Below are positions 36,619-45,786 of a DNA stretch of 64,000 nucleotides, one piece after another (position 1 is the stretch's first letter; each line of letters starts with the position of its first letter). The DNA lies in the NCBI RefSeq assembly GCF_018343795.1, contig NZ_CP074346.1, positions 434,001 to 498,000 on the forward strand, read 5' to 3'. Source of the stretch: Phocoenobacter atlanticus subsp. cyclopteri (GTDB taxonomy: Bacteria > Pseudomonadota > Gammaproteobacteria > Enterobacterales > Pasteurellaceae). A program made the translations under genes and the position numbers. The notes beneath the pieces were generated by a model. It had not been told where the DNA came from and made no database searches. It was given only the letters and a program-made list of their open reading frames with translations.

Positions 36619-36690
36619 ATGTATTAAGAAATAGGCAAATTTGAAATATAATGACGGAACTATTTTATAAAATCCCAAAGGAGCAAAACG

Positions 36691-37023
36691 ATGCCACATT
36701 TAAAAATTCGTGGAATTGAGAAAAATTTAATTGTTGAAAACAGCAAAGAAATCATTGATGGTTTAACGGAAATCATTGGTTGCGATCGTGATTGGTTTAC
36801 CTTAGAGCATTATCCAACCGAGTATATTTTTGATGGAAAAATCGTTGAAGGCTTTACCTTTATTGAGCTTTATTGGTTTGATCGAGGCGAAGAAGTGAAA
36901 AAGCAGACGGCTGATTTTCTGACTAAATTGATTAAACGTATTAACAATAACAAAGACTGCACTATAATTTTCTTCCCTCTAACAGGAGATAATTATTGTG
37001 AAAATGGTGAGTTTTTTGGGTAA
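36691..37023 (+). CDS. DUF1904 family protein (tautomerase-like)
   Basis: A 110-residue cytoplasmic protein resembling the DUF1904 family, which has the tautomerase/MIF fold. Pro2 directly after Met is the position of the catalytic base in that superfamily. The middle holds EHYPTEYIFDGK and the C-terminal IIFFPLTGDNYCENGEFF. No substrate is known. Ribosome site AAAGGAGC is strong. Monocistronic. Confidence 0.75.
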   Translation: MPHLKIRGIEKNLIVENSKEIIDGLTEIIGCDRDWFTLEHYPTEYIFDGKIVEGFTFIELYWFDRGEEVKKQTADFLTKLIKRINNNKDCTIIFFPLTGDNYCENGEFFG

Positions 37024-37172
37024 ATACTAAACTTGTAGGCGGTATGATCTTGTTAAGATTTTACTACTTTATTTGATAAAAAAATAATGTAATATTGTAA
37101 TTGACTAAAAAGAAAAGCAACTATATGAAAATTTGCTTTTAAATTAATTTAATAAAAAATAAAGGAAAAATT

Positions 37173-38534
37173 ATGGCACTTTGGGGTGGACGTTTTAGTG
37201 AATCAGCAGATCAACGGTTTAAACTTTTTAACGATTCTTTGTGTTTTGATTATCGTTTAGGGTTGCAAGATATTGAAGGCTCGATTGGTTGGGCAAAGGC
37301 GATTGCATCAGTGGGCATTATTACCAAAGAGGAAGAACAGAAATTAATTCAAGCACTACAAGAATTACACACTGAATTAGCACCAAATTTGAAGGTGATT
37401 TTACAAGATGATAATGAAGATATTCATAGTTGGGTAGAGTCAAAACTGATTGAAAAATTAGGTGATTTGGGTAAAAAATTGCATACAGGACGAAGCCGTA
37501 ATGACCAAGTGGCGTTAGATATTAAATTATGGTGCAAAGCTCAAGTTAAATTATTGCAACATAGCATTCGTAGTTTACAACAAAAATTAGTCACAACTGC
37601 AAAAAATCATCAAAATGCAGTAATGCCGGGTTATACCCATTTACAACGTGCCCAGCCTGTGACTTTTGCTCATTGGTGTTTAGCCTATTATGAAATGTTG
37701 GCACGTGATTATTCTCGTTTAGAAGATGCTTATAATAGAATGAATACTTGCCCGTTAGGTTGTGGAGCATTGGCGGGGACTGCGTATCCGATTGATCGTG
37801 AAAAATTGGCACAGGATTTAGGCTTTGCAAGTGCAACAAATAATAGTTTAGACAGTGTATCGGATCGTGATCATATTTTAGAATTACTTGCTGTTGCCTC
37901 TATTAGTATGGTACACCTTTCACGTTTTTCAGAAGATTTAATTATTTTTAACAGCGGTGAAGCCAACTTTATTGAATTAGCCGATCGAGTTACTTCAGGC
38001 TCTTCACTTATGCCACAAAAGAAAAATCCTGATGCTTGCGAGCTTATTCGTGGTAAAACAGGGCGAGTTATTGGAGCATTAACAGGGTTGTTAACAACAA
38101 TTAAAGGGTTGCCTCTTGCTTATAATAAAGATATGCAGGAAGATAAAGAGGGTATTTTTGATACTGTTGATACGTGGCTTGCTTGTTTAGATATGGCAGC
38201 TTTAGTGTTAGACGATATTAAAATTAATACTGAACGAACATTAGAAGCAGCAAAACAAGGCTATGCCAATGCCACAGAATTAGCGGATTATCTAGTCGCC
38301 AAAGGTATTCCTTTCCGTGAGGCTCACCATATTGTTGGGGAAGCGGTGGTTTATGCTATAAAAAATGCAAAAGCATTAGAGGAATTAACCCTTGATGAAT
38401 TTCAACAATTTCATACCGTGATTGCTGATGATGTCTATCCCATTCTTTCTATTGAGTCTTGTTTAGAAAAACGCTGTGCGAAAGGTGGTGTTAATTCTCA
38501 ACGTATTGCAGAAGCTATTGAAAAAGCGATTTAA
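37173..38534 (+). CDS. argH: Argininosuccinate lyase
   Basis: A 453-residue fumarase/aspartase-superfamily enzyme splitting argininosuccinate to arginine and fumarate. Signature loop [13 protein letters not shown] (about residue 282), catalytic His in [13 protein letters not shown] (about residue 159), and WGGRFSE at the start. Length is standard (457 in E. coli). Its partner argG is at 3212 on the other strand. Ribosome site AAAGGAAAA, terminator downstream. Confidence 0.97.
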   Translation: MALWGGRFSESADQRFKLFNDSLCFDYRLGLQDIEGSIGWAKAIASVGIITKEEEQKLIQALQELHTELAPNLKVILQDDNEDIHSWVESKLIEKLGDLGKKLHTGRSRNDQVALDIKLWCKAQVKLLQHSIRSLQQKLVTTAKNHQNAVMPGYTHLQRAQPVTFAHWCLAYYEMLARDYSRLEDAYNRMNTCPLGCGALAGTAYPIDREKLAQDLGFASATNNSLDSVSDRDHILELLAVASISMVHLSRFSEDLIIFNSGEANFIELADRVTSGSSLMPQKKNPDACELIRGKTGRVIGALTGLLTTIKGLPLAYNKDMQEDKEGIFDTVDTWLACLDMAALVLDDIKINTERTLEAAKQGYANATELADYLVAKGIPFREAHHIVGEAVVYAIKNAKALEELTLDEFQQFHTVIADDVYPILSIESCLEKRCAKGGVNSQRIAEAIEKAI

Positions 38535-38559
38535 AAAAGTAAAAATTATTAACATTTTT

Positions 38560-38610
38560 AACCAAATTTTTACGCCAAATGGAGTAAAAAAAAACGTGAT
38601 TTGGTTTTCC
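38560..38610 (+). terminator. Terminator after argH
   Basis: AACCAAAT pairs with ATTTGGTT, with an inner TTTTTAC / GTAAAAA pairing, then TTT. Confidence 0.65.
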
Positions 38611-38669
38611 AAAAGAGTATAATTCGTATTAGTAATTATTTTTAATATTAACTTTATAGGAGAACTAAA

Positions 38670-39722
38670 ATGAAAGGTTTTGCAATGTTAAAAATTGGTG
38701 AAACTGGTTGGATTGAGAAAGAGGCACCAAAATGTGGTCCTATGGATGCAATCGTTCGCCCTTTGGCAGTGTCGCCTTGTAGCTCAGATATCCATACCGT
38801 ATGGGAAGGTGCTATTGGTGAAAGAGAGAATATGATTCTCGGTCACGAAGCCTGTGGTGTGGTAGAGGAAGTTGGTGAGTTAGTTAAAGATTTCAAACCG
38901 GGTGATCGTGTAATGGTTGCTGCAATTACGCCAGATTGGGGAACGGTGGAAGCACAAGGTGGTTTCCCTATGCACTCTGGTGGAATGCTTTCAGGATGGA
39001 AATTCTCAAACTTTAAAGATGGCGTATTTGGTGAATTATTCCACGTAAACCACGCAGATGCTAACCTTGCTCACTTACCCGATTCAATTCCTCCAGAAGA
39101 AGCGTGTATGTTATCAGATATGGTGCCAACAGGTTTTCACGGTGTTGAACTTGCTGATGTTCAGTTTGGTGATGTAGTATTAGTTGTAGGTATTGGACCA
39201 GTTGGTCTAATGGCTGTAGCAGGAGCTGCATTAAGAGGTGCTTCACGTATTATTTGTGTAGGTACTCGTGAAAATTGTAGAAAAGCTGCAAAAGGTTATG
39301 GTGCAACTGATTTTATCGGTTATCACGAGCCAATTGATGAGCAAGTAATGAAAATGACGAATGGTAAAGGTGTCGATAAAGCTATTATTGCTGGTGGTAC
39401 AGTTGATACTTTTGCACCAATTATCAATGTGTTAAAACCGGGTGGTAAAATCGGTAACGTAAACTACTTAGGTCGTGGTGCAAGCATTAATATTCCACGT
39501 GAAACTTGGGGTGTAGGTATGGGTCATAAACAAATCAATGGAGGTTTAATGCCAGGGGGACGTTTACGTCTTGAAAAATTAGCCAGCTTAATTGAATGTG
39601 GTAAATTAGATGTTAAACCATTATTAACCCATAAATTCAAAGGCTTTGAACACGTTGAAGAAGCATTGCTATTAATGAAAGATAAACCAGCAGATTTAAT
39701 TAAACCTGTGGTTGTTTTATAG
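38670..39722 (+). CDS. adh: Zinc-dependent NADP-type alcohol dehydrogenase
   Basis: A 350-residue medium-chain dehydrogenase. It aligns with the secondary alcohol (isopropanol) dehydrogenases of Clostridium beijerinckii and Thermoanaerobacter: zinc ligands Cys37 (SPCSSD), His59 (LGHEACG) and Asp in LSDMVPTGFHG (about 150). The Rossmann loop is VVGIGPVGLMAVAGA, and GTRENC fits the NADP-binding pattern. It probably interconverts secondary alcohols or aldehydes and ketones; the physiological substrate is not known. Ribosome site AGGAGAAC. Monocistronic between two terminators. Confidence 0.87.
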   Translation: MKGFAMLKIGETGWIEKEAPKCGPMDAIVRPLAVSPCSSDIHTVWEGAIGERENMILGHEACGVVEEVGELVKDFKPGDRVMVAAITPDWGTVEAQGGFPMHSGGMLSGWKFSNFKDGVFGELFHVNHADANLAHLPDSIPPEEACMLSDMVPTGFHGVELADVQFGDVVLVVGIGPVGLMAVAGAALRGASRIICVGTRENCRKAAKGYGATDFIGYHEPIDEQVMKMTNGKGVDKAIIAGGTVDTFAPIINVLKPGGKIGNVNYLGRGASINIPRETWGVGMGHKQINGGLMPGGRLRLEKLASLIECGKLDVKPLLTHKFKGFEHVEEALLLMKDKPADLIKPVVVL

Positions 39723-39759
39723 TTTAATAGCAACTTATAAGCCATTATTCTTATATAAG

Positions 39760-39799
39760 AGTACGGTTGTGAATGTAATGAGAGCAACCGTGCTTTTTT
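39760..39799 (+). terminator. Terminator after adh
   Basis: AGTACGGTTG / CAACCGTGCT, 10 pairs with one G-T, then TTTTTT. Confidence 0.85.
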
Positions 39800-39813
39800 A
39801 TTTGTAAAAATAA

Positions 39814-39865
39814 GTAGGGGCGGCATTAGCAAACTTGTTTGCGTATATCCGCCCGTTGCTTGATA
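39814..39865 (+). repeat. REP-like hairpin element, forward copy
   Basis: GTAGGGGCGGCATTAGCAAAC followed closely by GTTTGCGTATATCCGCCCG; GGCGG/CCGCC and AGCAAAC/GTTTGCG form the stem. This is the best-preserved copy in the window. Confidence 0.75.
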
Positions 39866-39936
39866 TCAAATCTGCTCAAAATACAATAAAATTAAAAAGG
39901 ATAAGATCCAAATAAAATAATTTTATCCAATGTATT

Positions 39937-39980
39937 CGGGAGCATATACGCAAACAAGTTTGCTAATGCTCCCCTACGAT
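39937..39980 (-). repeat. REP-like hairpin element, inverted copy
   Basis: Reverse orientation partner of 39814-39865, ending in CTCCCCTACGAT. The pair brackets about 70 bp of plain A/T-rich DNA just before the CobW gene. Confidence 0.75.
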
Positions 39981-40010
39981 TCTATTTAAAGATACTCTTA
40001 GGTCAATTAA

Positions 40011-40943
40011 ATGAAAATACTCGTTATTTCAGGATTTTTAGGTGCAGGTAAAACCTCTTTCATTAAAGATATGGTCAAACAAACTGGTCGTCAGTTCGTG
40101 ATTTTAGAAAATGAATTTGGTGAACTCGGGTTAGATGGTGAACTGCTAAAACAAGAGCAAAGCCAAAATAAAGACGTAGATATGAAAGTTTGGGAATTAA
40201 CCGAAGGCTGTATCTGTTGCTCGTTAAATTTAGATTTTAGTTATTCGGTTCTCACTATTGCAAACACCCTTAACCCAGATTATTTATTGATTGAGCCAAG
40301 TGGTGTGGCAATGCCAAGTAAAATTCTTGAACAGCTTAATCGTATTGTCTATGAGGATATTTCTCTTGTTGCCCCGATTACCATTGTCGATGGTCGTCAC
40401 TATCAAGAGAGTAAACAACATTTTCCTGAGTATTTTCAAGATCAGCTTAATACAGCAGGCACGGTCGTTGTCAGTAAATCAGAAACTTTTTCAAAAAGTG
40501 ATTTTGAAGCGGTAAGATCTTCATTAAAATTTACAAATAATGTGGAATTTTTTGATTCACATTATAGTACTTGGAATAAAGAAAACTGGCTTTCACTATT
40601 AGAAAAAGGTATTGAAATTCAACAAAAAGAGAATAAAGTAAATTATCGTTTTTTTCGTCAAGAAGATGCAAAAGTCGATCCATTGGAAAATATCAGTTTC
40701 TCGTCTCATAATATTCAGAATATTGACCAACTTGCAGATAGATTATTTTGGCTTACCACAGGGCTATGTGGAAAAATTGCACGAGTAAACGGCTATGCTG
40801 AAATTGCAGATGTTTGGATGAAATTTGATATAGTGGAAAGTCAATATACCATTACTGGTTGTGAATCAATGCCAGATGAACGTATTGTGGTAATAGGTCA
40901 GCAATTAAATAGAGATGTTATTCAGCAGTTATTTATAAGTTAA
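40011..40943 (+). CDS. CobW/G3E-family GTPase (putative metal chaperone)
   Basis: A 310-residue G3E GTPase. Walker A GFLGAGKTS (residues 8-16), the metal-binding EGCICCSL (GCxCC, about residue 67), Walker B/switch YLLIEPSGVAMPS and a base-recognition-like VVSKSE. The family delivers zinc, cobalt or nickel to client proteins. The short form lacks a long His-rich linker. The client is unknown and there is no cobalamin gene nearby. It is monocistronic, 65 bp before cysQ. Confidence 0.85.
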   Translation: MKILVISGFLGAGKTSFIKDMVKQTGRQFVILENEFGELGLDGELLKQEQSQNKDVDMKVWELTEGCICCSLNLDFSYSVLTIANTLNPDYLLIEPSGVAMPSKILEQLNRIVYEDISLVAPITIVDGRHYQESKQHFPEYFQDQLNTAGTVVVSKSETFSKSDFEAVRSSLKFTNNVEFFDSHYSTWNKENWLSLLEKGIEIQQKENKVNYRFFRQEDAKVDPLENISFSSHNIQNIDQLADRLFWLTTGLCGKIARVNGYAEIADVWMKFDIVESQYTITGCESMPDERIVVIGQQLNRDVIQQLFIS

Positions 40944-41008
40944 TTTTTTGCAAAAAATAGTTTACAATCACACTATTCCCCAAATTTATACTAAAGAAGG
41001 AGTAGATA

Positions 41009-41806
41009 ATGCAGCAATTGAACCAATCTCTTTTAGATATTGTGTATCAAGCTGGTCGTCATTTAGCAGAGTTTTATACAAAATCTGTGGAAATAACGAT
41101 AAAGCCAGATAGTAGCCCCGTGACTGAAGCCGATCTATTCCTTAGTAAATTTTTAATTGAAGAATTATCCAAACTTACCCCAAATATTCCCATCTTATCT
41201 GAAGAAAATTGTCAATATCCCCTTTCTGAACGTGAAAAATGGAATGAATATTGGATAGTCGATCCCCTTGATGGCACACAACAATTTATTGATAGAACAG
41301 ACCATTTTTCGATAATGATAGCATTAGTGCGTCACAATAAACCTGTTTTAGGGATTATTCACGCCCCTATTTTGGATAAAACTTATTATGCAATGGAAAA
41401 TCAAGGGGCTTTTTTAATTGAAAAAGGTGAAGCTCATCGTTTAGAAAAAAATTGCAAAAAGTTGGAAAGATCTGACCGCTTAATTATTGCTGTAGGAAGT
41501 GGAAAACACACCAAAATAAAAAATAGCATTCAACATACTTTTGAATTTTTACGCTGTGGTTCTAGCAGTTTAAAAGCAGGATTGGTTGCAGAAGGAAAAG
41601 CAGATTGTTATATAAGTTTTGGTAAAACAGGGGAATGGGACACCGCAGCGGCAGAGGTTATCCTTTCTGAAGTTGGCGGTGAAATTTATAATCTTAATTT
41701 TGAACCTTTAACCTATAATCAACGGGAAACCCTTATTAATCCTCCTTTTTTAATGGTAGGAAATAAAAAAATAAATTGGCAAAAAATGTATCAGTTTAAT
41801 AGTTAA
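41009..41806 (+). CDS. cysQ: 3'(2'),5'-bisphosphate nucleotidase CysQ
   Basis: A 265-residue inositol-monophosphatase-fold enzyme that removes the 3'-phosphate of PAP, a by-product of sulfate assimilation. Metal ligands are in LSEENC (Glu about 66) and WIVDPLDGTQQFI (about residue 86), and the second signature is EWDTAAAEVILSEVGG (about residue 210). Ribosome site AGGAG. It lies 66 bp before zwf, an order I recall from Haemophilus. Confidence 0.93.
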   Translation: MQQLNQSLLDIVYQAGRHLAEFYTKSVEITIKPDSSPVTEADLFLSKFLIEELSKLTPNIPILSEENCQYPLSEREKWNEYWIVDPLDGTQQFIDRTDHFSIMIALVRHNKPVLGIIHAPILDKTYYAMENQGAFLIEKGEAHRLEKNCKKLERSDRLIIAVGSGKHTKIKNSIQHTFEFLRCGSSSLKAGLVAEGKADCYISFGKTGEWDTAAAEVILSEVGGEIYNLNFEPLTYNQRETLINPPFLMVGNKKINWQKMYQFNS

Positions 41807-41872
41807 TATCAACTAATCATTTTTATAAAAGTATGTCATAGTAGCTGAAAATAAACATAGTCGAGGTAAATA

Positions 41873-43357
41873 ATGAAAGCAGATAATAATTGTATTGTAA
41901 TCTTTGGTGCATCAGGAGATTTAACCTACCGTAAATTGATACCAGCACTTTATGATTTATATAAAGTCGGGCAGTTAACAGAAAACTTTTCTGTTTTAGG
42001 GGTAGCACGTAGTGACTTTTGTGATGAAACATTTCGAGAAAAAATGTATGGCGCGTTAATTGAAGCAGGGCATACAAGCGGTGAGATGTTAGATAATTTT
42101 TGCAAACATCTTTATTATCAATCGGTTAATACTTCTGATGTAGTAGATTATGCCAAACTTATTCCTCGTTTGGATGATCTTCATCAGCGTTATCAAACGG
42201 AAGGAAATACCCTTTATTATCTTTCAACTCCGCCAAGTTTATATGGCATTATTCCCGAATGTCTCGCTGCTCACGGTTTAAATAGCGAACAGAATGGTTG
42301 GAAACGTTTAATTGTTGAAAAGCCTTTTGGTTATGATATCCATACTGCAAAAGAGTTAGATATTCAAATTCATCATTATTTTGAAGAACATCAAATTTAT
42401 CGTATCGATCACTATTTAGGCAAAGAAACCGTCCAAAATCTATTAGTATTACGTTTCTCAAATGGCTTATTTGAACCTCTTTGGAACAGAAATTTTATTG
42501 ATTATATTGAAATTACAGGGGCAGAAACTATTGGCGTGGGTGATCGTGGTGGCTATTATGATGGTTCAGGTGCAATGCGAGATATGTTCCAAAACCATTT
42601 ATTACAAGTATTAGCAATGGTTGCAATGGAACCTCCAGCAATTATTAACGCAAATTCAATGCGTGATGAAGTCGCAAAAGTTTTACACTGTTTACACCCA
42701 TTAAGTGAAGAAGCCGTGAAGCATAATTTAGTTTTAGGGCAATATACTCGAGCAGAAATTAACGGCAAGCAAGTAAAAGGCTACTTGGAAGAAAAAGGTG
42801 TTCCTGCAGATTCAAATACAGAAACCTATATGGCATTACGCTGTGAAATTGATAACTGGCGTTGGGCAGGAGTGCCTTTTTATGTGCGTTCAGGAAAAAT
42901 GTTACCAGCACGTGTAACAGAAGTGGTCATTCACTTTAAAACAACCCCTCATCCAGTATTTAGTCAAAATGCCCCTGATAATAAATTGATTATCCGCATT
43001 CAACCAGATGAAGGTGTGTCTATGCGTTTTGGCTTGAAAAAACCAGGTTCAGGGTTTGAGTCAAAAGAAGTTTCAATGGATTTCAGATATGCCGACTTAG
43101 CCTCACCAAACCTTTTAACCGCTTATGAACGTTTACTGTTAGATGCAATGAAAGGTGATGCGACCTTATTTGCTCGTACTGATGCTGTTCACGCATGTTG
43201 GAAATTCGTTGAGCCAATCTTAGCTTATAAAAAAGCAGGAGGACGAGTTTACGATTACGAAGCAGGTACTTGGGGACCAAAAGAAGCGGATCGTTTAATT
43301 GCCAAAGAAGGCAAAGTATGGCGTCGTCCATCAGGTAAAATGAAGAAAAAGGTATAA
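41873..43357 (+). CDS. zwf: Glucose-6-phosphate 1-dehydrogenase
   Basis: A 494-residue enzyme of the oxidative pentose phosphate pathway, making 6-phosphogluconolactone and NADPH. NADP loop [13 protein letters not shown] (about residue 10), and the active-site RIDHYLGKE (about residue 177). Length matches E. coli (491). It is 5 bp before pgl, so the first two steps of the pathway are translated together. A good uptake signal (ACAAGCGGT with TTTTTGCAAA) is inside the gene at about 42072. Confidence 0.97.
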   Translation: MKADNNCIVIFGASGDLTYRKLIPALYDLYKVGQLTENFSVLGVARSDFCDETFREKMYGALIEAGHTSGEMLDNFCKHLYYQSVNTSDVVDYAKLIPRLDDLHQRYQTEGNTLYYLSTPPSLYGIIPECLAAHGLNSEQNGWKRLIVEKPFGYDIHTAKELDIQIHHYFEEHQIYRIDHYLGKETVQNLLVLRFSNGLFEPLWNRNFIDYIEITGAETIGVGDRGGYYDGSGAMRDMFQNHLLQVLAMVAMEPPAIINANSMRDEVAKVLHCLHPLSEEAVKHNLVLGQYTRAEINGKQVKGYLEEKGVPADSNTETYMALRCEIDNWRWAGVPFYVRSGKMLPARVTEVVIHFKTTPHPVFSQNAPDNKLIIRIQPDEGVSMRFGLKKPGSGFESKEVSMDFRYADLASPNLLTAYERLLLDAMKGDATLFARTDAVHACWKFVEPILAYKKAGGRVYDYEAGTWGPKEADRLIAKEGKVWRRPSGKMKKKV

Positions 43358-43362
43358 CAGTA

Positions 43363-44064
43363 ATGAATAAAATTATTTTTGATTCAGCCCAGCAAGCGGT
43401 AGAAAAGATCGCACAAGAATTTAAAGCATACAGTGAACAAGGCGAGCCTGTTCATATCTCGCTTTCAGGTGGAAGTACGCCAAAATTATTGTTTAAAATA
43501 CTCGCTCAACCGCCTTATAACACCGAAATAAATTGGAAAAATTTACATTTTTGGTGGGGTGATGAGCGAATGGTTGAACCAACTGATCCTGAAAGTAATT
43601 ATGGCGAAGTGCAAGCGTTGTTATTTGATCATATTGATATTCCTACTGAAAATATTCACCGTATTCAAGGGGAACAAGAAGTTCAAGCAGAGTTAATCCG
43701 CTTTGAACAAGAAATCACAGATTGCGTACCAAACCAAGAATTTGATTGGATTATTTTAGGAATGGGAACAGACGGACATACGGCTTCATTATTCCCAAAT
43801 CAAACTGATTTTGATGATGAGCGTTTAGTAATAATTGCAGAACACCCTGAAACAAAACAATTACGCATTTCAAAAACAGCAAAATTGATTGAAAAAGCAA
43901 AACGAGTCACTTATCTTGTAACAGGACAGAGTAAAGCGGTTATCATTAAACAAATTTTTGCAGATGATCCAAAAGCACAAAATTATCCAGCGGCTAGAAT
44001 TAAAGCGAGCAATGGAAATACCGAGTGGTATTTGGATAAGGAGGCTGGGGAGTTGTTGGGTTAA
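43363..44064 (+). CDS. pgl: 6-phosphogluconolactonase
   Basis: A 233-residue DevB/NagB-fold lactonase hydrolysing 6-phosphogluconolactone. Motifs: SLSGGSTPKLLF (about residue 33), FWWGDERMVEPTDPESNYG (about 63) and LGMGTDGHTASLFP (about 128). It follows zwf by 5 bp. Gnd, the third pathway step, lies 2.5 kb downstream after three unrelated paralogues. Confidence 0.96.
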   Translation: MNKIIFDSAQQAVEKIAQEFKAYSEQGEPVHISLSGGSTPKLLFKILAQPPYNTEINWKNLHFWWGDERMVEPTDPESNYGEVQALLFDHIDIPTENIHRIQGEQEVQAELIRFEQEITDCVPNQEFDWIILGMGTDGHTASLFPNQTDFDDERLVIIAEHPETKQLRISKTAKLIEKAKRVTYLVTGQSKAVIIKQIFADDPKAQNYPAARIKASNGNTEWYLDKEAGELLG

Positions 44065-44074
44065 ATAATCGTAG

Positions 44075-44094
44075 AGGCAAGGCATGCCTTGCCT
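44075..44094. repeat. Perfect palindrome after pgl
   Basis: AGGCAAGGCATGCCTTGCCT is self-complementary over all 20 bases. It may end transcription of pgl weakly (followed by ATTATT) or be a small dispersed repeat; a looser version CAGGGCATACCCTG occurs at 59681-59694. Confidence 0.6.
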
Positions 44095-44117
44095 ATTATT
44101 GGTGTAACATTTTGTAA

Positions 44118-44189
44118 ATGATATAAATGATATAAATGATATAAATGATATAAATGATATAAATGATATAAATGATATAAATGATATAA
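44118..44189 (+). repeat. Eight tandem copies of ATGATATAA running into a start codon
   Basis: Eight exact 9-bp units, immediately followed by ATG 44190 of the next gene. Every unit reads Met-Ile-stop in the same frame as that gene, so each stop directly abuts the next ATG. No ribosome site is seen in the array. Simple-sequence repeats of this size change copy number by slippage; changes would keep the frame but alter leader length. Confidence 0.95.
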
Positions 44190-44897
44190 ATGAAACAATT
44201 TTTAATAAGATTTTTTTACATACTAACAGAGCTTATTTTTGATATTTTCAAATATTTTTTAGGCGTTTTCATTTTAATCGCTACGTTGATTATTGGTTTA
44301 CCTTGGATTTTTGATTTTTATAGATATTGCTCGGTAGTTAGTCAGTTTAATGATTTTCATAATGAGCATTATCAAGTTGTTTCTTCATTTATAAAGAGTA
44401 ATGAAATATTACCATTATTAAATTATCGATTTAAAGAAATAGGCGTTTATCCTGATAGAAAGCTTTATTATTGTTATGTAGATTATTTTCAAATACCTAA
44501 GGAAACTTCACTTGAAAATTTAAGTTTGAATAATGCTGTTGATATTAAGTTAGATGATATTGATACTAAATTTCCTAATTGGGAGTGGTCACATTCTTGT
44601 ATTGATTATCATAAATATGTTGCAGGGCACGGTAATTATAAAATTGATAATTCAATTTGGCTGCCATATCCATTTAGTTATGCAAAGATAGAACATACTT
44701 CGTATGAAGATCCTAATTTGCTGATAAAGGGAAATACTGAGAATGTGAATAAGGTAACACTAAGTACAGAGAATATTTCAAAAATTCTAGCATATTCTTT
44801 CGGTAATAATTTTTATAGAGCCTTAGTGTTATACCCAAAGCAACATATTATTAAAGTTGTAACAAGCTGTGATAGTAATAATTGTAGGGATTATTAA
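44190..44897 (+). CDS. Uncharacterised membrane-anchored protein, paralogue 1 of 3
   Basis: 235 residues, family not recognised. An N-terminal hydrophobic region (about residues 5-45) should anchor it in the inner membrane; the rest is soluble and probably periplasmic. Shared with the next two genes: LLxYRFKE, YCYVDYFQIP, a Cys in SHSCIDY, PFSYAK, LLIKGNTENVN, SKILA and a C-terminal YPKQHIIKVVTSC with a last Cys pair. The four conserved cysteines suggest disulfides. It starts right at the end of the ATGATATAA array. It lies between pgl and gnd, but no role in that pathway is implied by sequence. Confidence 0.75.
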   Translation: MKQFLIRFFYILTELIFDIFKYFLGVFILIATLIIGLPWIFDFYRYCSVVSQFNDFHNEHYQVVSSFIKSNEILPLLNYRFKEIGVYPDRKLYYCYVDYFQIPKETSLENLSLNNAVDIKLDDIDTKFPNWEWSHSCIDYHKYVAGHGNYKIDNSIWLPYPFSYAKIEHTSYEDPNLLIKGNTENVNKVTLSTENISKILAYSFGNNFYRALVLYPKQHIIKVVTSCDSNNCRDY

Positions 44898-44952
44898 ATT
44901 TGATATAAAGAAAGGTAAATGATCGAATTCGTTTAAAGAGAGTTAAAGTGCA

Positions 44953-45687
44953 ATGAAAGAAGAAATAGTTAAGGAAGGAACATTTAGAGAAGGGTGTTGC
45001 CATGGAATGAAAATTTTAGGGTTGTTTTTTTTACTTTTTCTTATAATGTTCGGGGTAGTGCCGTTTGCACTTGTAGATATTACTGTACTTTTATCACGTG
45101 AAATAGCCCATAATATTAATAAATATTGGGATGTAAGCAGTAAATTTACAAAGTATGATTTAGAACATTATTCCTTTTTATCTTCTTCATTAAAAGAGCA
45201 CTCAGAAGGATACATACAGCCATTATTAAAATATCGCTTTCAACGAAGTCGAAGTTATCATTTTTATTGTTATTCAACATTTTTTAAAGTACCTCAAGAT
45301 ATTGTATTTAACGATTTGAATTGGAAAAGTTTAACAGAAATAAAGGGTACGATAAATTATAAAAAATATAAGACTTATCATTCTGATTGTGCAGATCATT
45401 ATCGATTGCTAGAACAACATGGAAGCCTTAGAATTAATGATAAAGCATGGTTACCTTTGCCATTTACTTATGCAAAAGTACCAAAACCAAATTGGAGGGG
45501 AAATTATCCTGATTTCAGTTTATTGATAAAAGGAAGTACTGAAAATATTAATTTAGTAAATTTACCTTCAGAAGATATTTCAAGGGTTTTTATATCATTA
45601 CAAGACCCACCTTTTAGGGGAGTGGTTTTATATCCAAAACAGCATATTATTAAAGTTATAACAGGATGCCATAGTGGGAGTTGTTGA
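44953..45687 (+). CDS. Uncharacterised membrane-anchored protein, paralogue 2 of 3
   Basis: 244 residues, paralogue of the preceding gene. It has one strong N-terminal helix (about residues 18-42), then FYCYSTFFKVP, SDCADHYR, LPLPFTYAKV, LLIKGSTENIN, and YPKQHIIKVITGC ending in a Cys pair. Cys positions match paralogue 1. Divergence in the middle is high while C-terminal blocks are kept, so duplication is old. Function unknown; no enzyme motif seen. Confidence 0.75.
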   Translation: MKEEIVKEGTFREGCCHGMKILGLFFLLFLIMFGVVPFALVDITVLLSREIAHNINKYWDVSSKFTKYDLEHYSFLSSSLKEHSEGYIQPLLKYRFQRSRSYHFYCYSTFFKVPQDIVFNDLNWKSLTEIKGTINYKKYKTYHSDCADHYRLLEQHGSLRINDKAWLPLPFTYAKVPKPNWRGNYPDFSLLIKGSTENINLVNLPSEDISRVFISLQDPPFRGVVLYPKQHIIKVITGCHSGSC

Positions 45688-45786
45688 TTTAATTAAAATT
45701 GGAAAAATATAAGTAGTTAGATTACTATAAAAATTGCATTAAATTTTAAATTATTTTATTAAAAAAATATTAAAGGAAGCAGAATA

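Noticed and set aside
44115-44192. Short tandem array as a possible CRISPR
   Set aside because: Units are contiguous 9-mers with no spacers and no cas genes nearby.
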